Assembly (NCBI GenBank): GCA_033807695.1
Contig: CM066306.1
Coordinates: 3,720,001-3,784,000, forward strand
DNA: 64,000 bases
Direction: 5' to 3'
Origin: Daedaleopsis sinensis
Lineage: Eukaryota; Basidiomycota; Agaricomycetes; Polyporales; Polyporaceae
Below the pieces are notes generated by a model. The model was not told where the DNA came from and did not search any database. It was given only the letters and a program-made list of their open reading frames with translations. This document shows positions 57,229 to 64,000 of this stretch, piece by piece (position 1 is the stretch's first letter; the number at the start of each line of letters is the position of its first letter). The position numbers and the translations under genes are program-made.

Positions 57229-60099
57229 TCACATGTGCAGCGTCGTGCGCACAGCCAGCGGGAGCGGCGGGTCCGTCGCGTCGTAGCCTTCGCGGTCGCG
57301 CACCCTCCGCTGCCTGTGCCGCCGTGCCGCCCGGATGTAGCGCGAGAAGCGGGCGGCGGGCGAGGAGTGCGGGCGGGATGCCCCGGGTCCTTGCACAGGT
57401 GTCTCGAGCGCGTCGCCCTCTTCCCCCGCAGACATCATCGTCTGCAGTGCCTGGAAATCTGAAAGAGGCCAGGGGAGTCAGTACTCAGTATTTATTCCGG
57501 GCAGGAGAACAAGGGAACGTGAGGTAGACATGGGAGGACGGGGTGGGGATAGAACGCAACAGGACGGGGCGGAGACAGGACGGGGATCTCACCTTGCCTG
57601 CACAGCGGACAGCTGCTCGAGAGCTCGAGCAGCCACTGGTCCACACACTCCTGGTGGAAGCGGTGGTGGCCCTCGCACGGGAGCACCCGCAGATCGTCGC
57701 CCTCCTCAAAGTCGACGATGCAGATCGGACACGTCTCGCGCCCGATCGCGTCCGGCACGACCTCCTTCTCGACGCCCGCCCCCGCCCCCGTCGCCGCCGC
57801 TGATTTTCGCGGGCGCGGGACGACCTGCGGGACGGACGAGGACGAGCTCGCCCTGTCGCTCGGTACCTCCTGCACGTCCTCTTCGCGCCTAGTCGTATGC
57901 GGTAGCGTGGGCAGCGCGGCGAACGCGATATGCGGCTTCTCCTCCGGTGTATCGTCCAGCCTCGCAGCCACAGCCTGCCACTCGCGCAGCTCGAGCGCCA
58001 TCTCGTTGCTGCTGTCGGAGTCTCTAGAGGTGTTCTTGCCATTCGCGGCGGCCGGGGCTTGACCGCCTTCGATACTCCCGATGTCTTTCGTGCGGGGGGG
58101 CGTCTCGAGAGCGGGGTCTCCACGCCCGAACTTGACGACCGGGAAGGTGTCGAGGATCGCACGGGTGAGGCCGCGTGCACGGCTCTGGGCACCGAACGTC
58201 CCCGGGGGCCCGCCGAAGCCGTCTGCTGTGCGTGGCCCATACCGTTCTGGGTGGCGAATCGCGCGTATCGCCTGCGAGACTGCTCAGCGAGGCACCAAGA
58301 CCGCATGCGAGGAATGGACGCACCCCGGAGATGATAACGATACAGAACAGGGCAGACACGCACCCCGTGATAGCATACAGGATGATCCTAGAGCGGCCTG
58401 GTCAGCATAGACAGCGCTCAGAACGGGAACGGGCGTACATTGCGAGACTGGTGTTCTGGCTCTGTTGGTTGTTCGCGCCACCTGAGCCGCCGTCGTTCGT
58501 GCTCGGGATCGGGTCGCCCTGCGTCGTGGGATCTGTCGCGTTCGACGCAGTGAGCGTCGCAAACAGAAACCCCTGTCCTGGCTCCTTCCCAGGCACCGTA
58601 TGATTGACGATCGCGGTCTGAATCTCGGAGGCCGAGTCGTTCAGGACAGACGGGCTGTACCAGTAGTACTTCGAGTTGTTTCCCAAGATGTTCGTGAACT
58701 CGCTCTCGATGAGGTTAGAGATGGACAAGGACTGCGTGGCGAAGATGTCCATGACCTGGTCGAAGTTGGCAGGGTCCGAGTACTCGGAGTTGATGAAGCA
58801 TGTGAAGGATTTGGTGGAGTACAGCAACTGGGATGGGTTAGCGTCGTATAGGGTACATCACTCTGAAAGAAGAAAGACGTACTGCAGCGACCGCCCCTCT
58901 GTCCCGCGCCAGGGTGAAGATGTCGTCGTCCTCCGATGCATTCGTCGAGTTCGCATCGCATGATACGAGAGCAATCCATGGCGTCGTAGCTATCAGACCA
59001 CAGTCAGCAATAATGGTGCATGAGCGTGAAGGCGCGCTACTCACTCGTGCCGTTCGGTAACCGATCCTCCGAGAAGTGGACTAGGGCGCCCTGTAAACGG
59101 CGGTTGAGAACAGGAGACGCCGCAGGGAGAAGTTATTAAATCCATATGTAACCTTCCTTTGTCAATGCGTCATATCCTGGATACATCGTGGTTACAGGCG
59201 ACATTTGGGATGTATCCAGGATGTGATGCGAAAATGTGGAACATTGAATGTTTCCAGCGTGTTGAGCCACGAAGCATGGGAGAAATATTCGGATCTTAAT
59301 CACGATAGGACCACAATGTAGCCACTCACTACATCGCTCAATGCCCCCGGTGTCTAAGGCCCAATGTTCCAAGAAACACCGGGGGCAGTGCCTTAGACAC
59401 CGGGGGCATTGAGCCATATAGCAAACAGTGACAGGCCACATGCAATTCTCCTCTGTCCAACTGTCCTATCACAAAGACACTCCAAGTATACCGCATAACA
59501 CTTGTCCCATGCTGGTTACATTCAAGTTTCAGAAACTGCATGTAACCAGCATGGGACCAAAATGCATTGCTCAGTGGCACGCGAGTCACATTTGGCCTAT
59601 GATCCGAATTCAAATAGGATGTACCCATGCGTTAATATCATGCTTCCCCCGGGTGAAAAGACGGGGTCGGATGGTTGGCTCGTCCCCTTCGCGGCCTGCG
59701 GCCGTCTTACTCTTCACAGTCCAGCGATCCCCAGCCACCTCCCGCTTCTTCTGCTCTCTCCACAGCCTACTCACACAGGCCGAACATCGAGAAGCACAGA
59801 CCGCATAACCGGGAACGGAAAACGGAATATGGAAATGAGAAGATGCGCACCTTGCTGATCCCCAAACTGTCCGCGCCGACAAGCTGGTAGGAGACCGTGC
59901 CCGAGTACGAGCCCATTGGATACCACTGCATGCTGAGCGAGGACACGTCCGAGAAGTTCTGGCCCGCCGCCTGCGCGACGGAAGTGTCGTTCGTGCCTTG
60001 CGCGGGCACATATCCGAGCCCGGGCGTGAGGAGCGCAGCGAGGACGAGGAAAGGGGTGACGATAGTCGCCCAGCAAGGGCGTGCGGCCGCGGGTAGCAT
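57229..60099 (-). CDS. PA-TM-RING-type E3 ubiquitin ligase
   Basis: Exons run from ATG 60099 to the stop at 57229, about 550 residues. A signal peptide (ATIVTPFLVLAALLTPGLGY) is followed by a lumenal protease-associated domain: YPMGSYSGTVSYQLVGADS, GALVHFSEDRLPNGT, TPWIALVSCDANSTNASEDD, DIFTLARDRGAVAA, LLYSTKSFTC. A glycosylated stretch, one membrane helix (IILYAITGCVSALFCIVIIS), a long cytosolic Ser/Pro region, and a RING-H2 finger follow: CPICIVDFEEGDDLRVLPC, then HHRFHQECVDQWLL and CPLCRQ. The last exon adds a basic tail, YIRAARRHRQRRVRDRE. This matches the RNF13/Tul1-like class that ubiquitinates cargo in the endosomal or Golgi system. The first intron is about 760 bp, against about 240 bp in the duplicate, because of two MITE insertions. 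Confidence 0.9.
59137..59352. mobile_element. CACCGGGGGCA-type MITE, copy 3 (left end truncated)
   Basis: Shares the interior hairpin (ATCCTGGATACATCG ... ATGTATCCAGGATG) and the right end TGCCCCCGGTG with copy 2, but lacks the first 30 bp or so. It lies in intron 1 of the PA-TM-RING gene. Confidence 0.85.
59377..59655. mobile_element. CACCGGGGGCA-type MITE, copy 4, with an extra terminal fragment
   Basis: Full copy 59398-59655 (CACCGGGGGCATTGA to the slightly changed right end CCCCCGGGTG), preceded by a second CACCGGGGGCAG end at 59377. Internal arms CCCATGCTGGTTACAT and ATGTAACCAGCATGGG pair. Same intron as copy 3, starting only 25 bp after its end. Confidence 0.82.
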
Positions 60100-61205
60100 G
60101 ATTGGGCGTGGGCGACTCCGTTTGAGTTGGGATTCAGATTGGATGCTCGTTGCTCGACCTTGACTTCAGATTGTCGGGTTTCGGAGGTGCAGGCGGGGGG
60201 AGGCGCCGCAGAAAGCCTCAGGCTGAGGCCTGAGGGCTCAGGGGGGTGTGAGGGTGAAGAGGGGGGAAGGCGTCCGCGGTCGTAGTCGTGGTCGTGGGCA
60301 GGACGATAGATAAGTATTTCGAGCGAAGACGGCGTGCTGGGAGTGGGAGTATGAGTCTAGGATGCGGCACGCTCCCGGCCAGGCTTACTTTCAATTTGGG
60401 CTCCCGCGGCTTCCCCAGCGACGGCAGGCGCCGGCGCGGCTTGCGGTCTCTGCAGCCCACACGGTGACCGTCTGCCAGTGAGCTCGCTGCGAGCATACGA
60501 CTATACACACAGGTGCAGATAAGAGCTGTATATGGTACCCGCTCAACTTGCATGGACTTTCGGAGAAGATCGCACGAATCAGCATGGGCGCTTCCATTCC
60601 ACATAACCATCGGCTCCTCGGAAGTCTTCGGAGGGCGCTTCACTGACTCTGTGTGCGTTCTGACTCTCAGCGAACCTTGACTGGGATAATGGAAGCTTCA
60701 AGCGATAGGTCGTGTGCACGCGGTGAAAGCAGATAACGATTGTGCGATACCGCGGCGAGGAGACCACTCCTAGATATGAATTTTATGCAAGAGTACTAGT
60801 AAAACAATTTGAAGATGACACCCGGGCACGTTTGTGGGGGAGGAGGACGAGGAGAAGGGGGAGGGGGAGTGCACATCAAAGGTCTTCAGCTCCACATAGT
60901 ATTATGACGTCTTAGCTACTCGCAACTGACTACCTTTCATGTGCACATTGTAGCTCATCCCTCACCCGCGCGCCCGCTCCTCTCAGAAACGAGTCGATCC
61001 ACTGGCCCCGTCCAACTACTGTTCGTATTTTTACAGGTCTTCCAGGATGAGCGACCACGACCACCAACTAATCTTGCCATCTCAGCGAGTTACCTACCGG
61101 CCGCTAGTTCCGCAGCATGCCGCACTGGGACGTGCTCCTACCAGCCTCGTACTATCCCACAGTCCCACAAGCCACGGCACAGATCCCAGCCACACTCGAC
61201 TACAA
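60100..61205. other. Promoter of the RING gene and spacer to the truncated duplicate
   Basis: 60100-60755 is duplicated upstream flank; 60756-61205 is unique spacer, including a purine-rich tract at 60834-60868. No gene is supported. Confidence 0.5.
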
Positions 61206-62511
61206 CTAGAACAGGGCCGCAGACACGCACCCTGTGATAGCATACAGGATAATCCTAGAGTGGTCTAATCAGTATGGACAGCGCTCAAAACGGGAACGGG
61301 CGTACATTGCAAGACTGGAGCTTTGACTCTGTGCATCGTTCGTGCCGCCTGCGCCGCCGTTGATGCTCGGGGTCGGGTCGCCCGGGGTCAGGGGATTTGT
61401 CACATTCGACGCAGTGAGCGTCGCAAACAGAAATCCCTGCGCAGGCACCGTGTGATTGACGATCGCGGTCTGAATCTCGGAGGCCGCATCGTCCAGGACA
61501 GACGAGTTGTACCAGTAGTACTTCGAGTTGCTGCCCAGGATGTCCGTGAACTTGCTCTCGATGGAGTTCGAGACGGACAAAGACTGCGTGACATAGATGT
61601 CCATCACATGGTCGAAGTTGGCAGGGTCCGAGTACTCGGGGCTGATGACGCATGAGACAGACTTGGTGGAGTACAGCAGCTGGGACGGTTTACTAGCGTT
61701 TTAGAACGCACATCACTCTGAAAGAAGAAAGACGTACTGCAGCGACCGCCCCTCTGTCCCGCGCCAGGGTGAAGATGTCGTCGTCCTCCGATGCATTCGT
61801 CGAGTTCGCATCGCATGATACGAGAGCAATCCATGGCGTTGTCGCTATCAGGACCAGACCAGTCAGTCAGCGGCGATTGTGTATGACACCGGGGCATGGA
61901 CTTATGTAACGAGTCGTTACACTGTTCGTTGCCCCCAGAGTAAGCGTGGAGGCGTGCTACTCACTCGTACCGGTCGATAACCTATCCTCGGAGAAGTGCA
62001 CCAGAGCGCCCTGTGAGATGACAAACAGTGGTTGAGCACCAGGAGAAGTCATAATGTAATATAAGCAAGGGGAAGGATCGTCGTCTCGACGTCTCTTAAT
62101 CGCAGCCGTCATCCTGCGTTAGGTAAAGCAAACGGGGACGGATGCTTTGCCCGTCTTACACCTCACATCCAGCCACCACTCGCTTCTCCTACTCTCTCCG
62201 GCTCACTCGCGTTCAAACGCAGAGCGGAAAACAGAATATAGAGGGACGCGCACCTGGCTGATCCCCGTACTATCCGCGCCAACGAGCTGGTAGGAGACCA
62301 TGGCCGAGTACGAGCTCAGCGGTGACCACTGGATGCTGAACGAGGAGGATTCGTTCGCTGGCGTGATGGGAACGGTCTCGTCCGTGCCCTGCGCGGGCAC
62401 ATATCCGTGTGCAGGTGATGCGAGCGCGAGGAACGCAGCGAGGACGAGGAACTTGAACGGGGTGGCGATAGTCGCCCAGCAAGACTCGGAGCGTGCGGCC
62501 GCGGGCAGCAT
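61206..62511 (-). CDS. Truncated duplicate of the PA-TM-RING protein: PA domain with short hydrophobic tail, no RING
   Basis: Starts at ATG 62511 (MLPAAARSESCWATIATPFK; an in-frame ATG at 62565 also exists) and keeps the same exon plan as its neighbour: signal peptide, SYSAMVSYQLVGADSTG, GALVHFSEDRLSTGT, TPWIALVSCDANSTNASEDD, LLYSTKSVSC and the glycosylated stretch with KYYWYNSSVLDDAASEIQ. The next exon starts IILYAITGCVSAALF and then hits a stop (61206-61208), exactly where homology to the parent ends. The RING half is gone. The product, about 270 residues, would be a lumenal or secreted PA-domain protein with a short C-terminal hydrophobic segment. The reading frame shows no other damage despite many substitutions, which argues against plain decay. 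Intron 2 holds a 54-bp MITE remnant (61887-61940). Confidence 0.8.
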
Positions 62512-63165
62512 GGCTGATATTGCGCTTGGGCTTGGGTTCGAGCGTGGGCGCGAGCGAGATTGCATGAATTGAGATTTAGATTCGATGCTCGTCGCTCGAG
62601 AGCGCCGGGTCTCGGACTCGGAGGTAGAGGCGTCGGAGCCTGGAGGCGGCGGGAGGCGCCGCGGAAAGCCTCAGCCTGAGGCCTGAGGGGGGTGTGGGGG
62701 TGAAGAGGGGGGTAGGCGTTTGCAGTCGTAGTCGTGGTCGAGGGCAAGACGATTAATAAGTATGTCGAGCGAAGACGGCCTGCTGGGAGTGAGAGTATAA
62801 GCTCAGGGTCTCATGCGGCCTCCGTGGATATCGCCGATTGGTCTCCTGGGATAGCCAACGATACATATATGCATTTGACTGCTATCAAGAATATCAATCA
62901 GAAGTTGCGTTCTGCTGTCAAATCTGTCGTTAGAAACGCTCAACAGCTGTATATAAGTGCCCGCTCACCTGCGTATGGACTTTCGGCGAAGATGGCACGA
63001 ATCAGCATGAGCGCTTCCATTCGACCCCATCATCTAACCATCGGCTCCTCGCTTGGAAGGGCGGTTTACTGAAGTGTGTGTTCTAACTCTTAGCGAACCC
63101 TTGACCGAAACATCAGAAGCAGAAGGTCGCGTGTACGTGGTGAAAGCAGATAATGAATGCGCGCG
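61225..63165. repeat. Tandem duplication unit carrying the truncated PA-domain gene
   Basis: Partner of 58385-60755 in the same orientation. Homology stops inside the membrane-helix exon at the low-coordinate end and fades near CGTGTACGTGGTGAAAGCAG at the other. Confidence 0.85.
61887..61940. mobile_element. CACCGGGGGCA-type MITE, copy 5 (54-bp internally deleted remnant)
   Basis: CACCGGGGCAT, TGTAACGAGTCGTTACAC and TTGCCCCC are kept; the interior is lost. The paralogous intron of the RING gene lacks it, so it inserted after the duplication or was lost from the other copy. Confidence 0.7.
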
Positions 63166-64000
63166 CCGCGAACCGACGAGGAAACAACGAGAGATTAACA
63201 ATGCTGAAGGAGGAGACGATGATTTTTGGCCTGCGATCAGCGGTAGATGAATGACGACTTACTTAAGCGCTGTACATAAGCCTTTCAGGATTCCAGCGTC
63301 TACGCTGCCTTCTACGGAACTACTTCTACAACTACTTCCTCGAGCTCCCGGGACCCGCACAGTAGTCTCATGTGCAACGTCACTTACTCGAGCTCCTCTG
63401 AATTCAAGATGCATCTAAGCTCGCACCGGGAGTGGTCTCACTTAGGTCTCCCATGGTCCCCACGAAGGACGTTTGACCGAACGTCCTTGAAGCCAATCGG
63501 ACCCGGGCCAGTCAATTCCTGTCGATCCTCAGTAACTGCACGTACTGGCAGTGGTTCAGTTTAGGGCACCCTACATTCTCACAGCGGAGGACGCTTGACC
63601 GGACCCGCGTATGCTGCTTACGGCGTCGGTGGTGAGTAGCAGCTTTTCTGAGTGATGTCCAGCAGAGCTACAGCAGAGCAGACCCCCGCCCCTCCGCCCC
63701 AACACCATCATCCATGTACATGGACCCTGCATGGACCTGCCGGGCAGTGGTCTGTGGAGAATCTGGCACACATGGGTCTTGAATGCCTCTCACCCCGCTC
63801 GCTCCGTTGGAGAGCTTGGAAGGGGCATGGCACGACATCGTCATGGTCTGGATGTTGGCGAGTGCCCTACCAATGCGTTCCTCTTCTTGCAAAGTATAAG
63901 CACCCCGCCCACGTAGCCAGAGCAAGTCTCGTGCACGTCTATCGTACCAGTCTCATGACAAGCGGCGGCTGCCGAGACGAGCTCTCCATGTGTTCCGCGA
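62512..64000. other. Right-end region without recognised genes
   Basis: 62512-63165 is duplicated upstream flank of the PA-domain gene. Beyond that I see only short frames and a near-palindromic GGACGTTTGACCGAACGTCC at about 63467-63486. No gene is supported to the window end. Confidence 0.45.

Larger units (their letters stand above)
58385..60755. repeat. Tandem duplication unit carrying the 5' half of the PA-TM-RING gene
   Basis: Matches 61225-63165 across upstream flank (shared GTCGAGCGAAGACGG-type stretch, CGAAGAT-GCACGAATCAGCAT, CGGTGAAAGCAGATAA), the PA-domain exons and the start of the membrane-helix exon. Copies differ by scattered substitutions and by transposon insertions. Confidence 0.85.

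Overview
The window reads as nuclear DNA of an agaricomycete basidiomycete, probably a polypore-type mushroom (inference). Genes are split by many short GT-AG introns of about 45-70 bp, codon use is GC-rich, and there are basidiomycete-restricted families (FunK1 kinase, DUF6534 membrane protein, lineage-expanded unknown proteins). No rRNA, tRNA, CRISPR array or bacterial-type operon was seen.

Layout. 0-14 kb: an AlkB-like 2OG-Fe(II) oxygenase cut by the left edge, mitochondrial F1 ATP synthase delta, a FunK1 kinase, a decayed FAD monooxygenase and a PH/coiled-coil protein. 14.4-22.9 kb: a three-gene block (about 1,300-residue zinc-finger protein, coiled-coil protein, Ser/Thr-rich protein) from families that recur in mushroom genomes, possibly a mobile or domesticated system. 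23.56-25.32 kb: a foldback transposon with hairpin ends and two smaller inverted-repeat elements nested in it; the coding remnant to its right has lost its 5' end. 26.6-31 kb: two unrecognised genes and a long non-coding stretch.

31.8-55.3 kb is rich in redox, stress and nutrient genes: a Bli-3-like flavin split-barrel protein, four Old Yellow Enzyme (OYE) genes, a secreted 5'-nucleotidase, an Rds1-like ferritin-fold protein, an MFS sugar transporter, a DUF6534 membrane protein and an Hsp9/12 protein. Two of the OYE genes lie in a recent tandem duplication of about 2.6 kb, and one copy gained a 161-bp transposon in its promoter.

55-63 kb: a PA-TM-RING ubiquitin ligase and a tandem duplicate that lost the RING half, with five copies or remnants of one MITE family around and inside their introns. 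Most genes are on the minus strand. Exon edges were read by eye from splice signals and frame, so individual boundaries may be off by a few codons.
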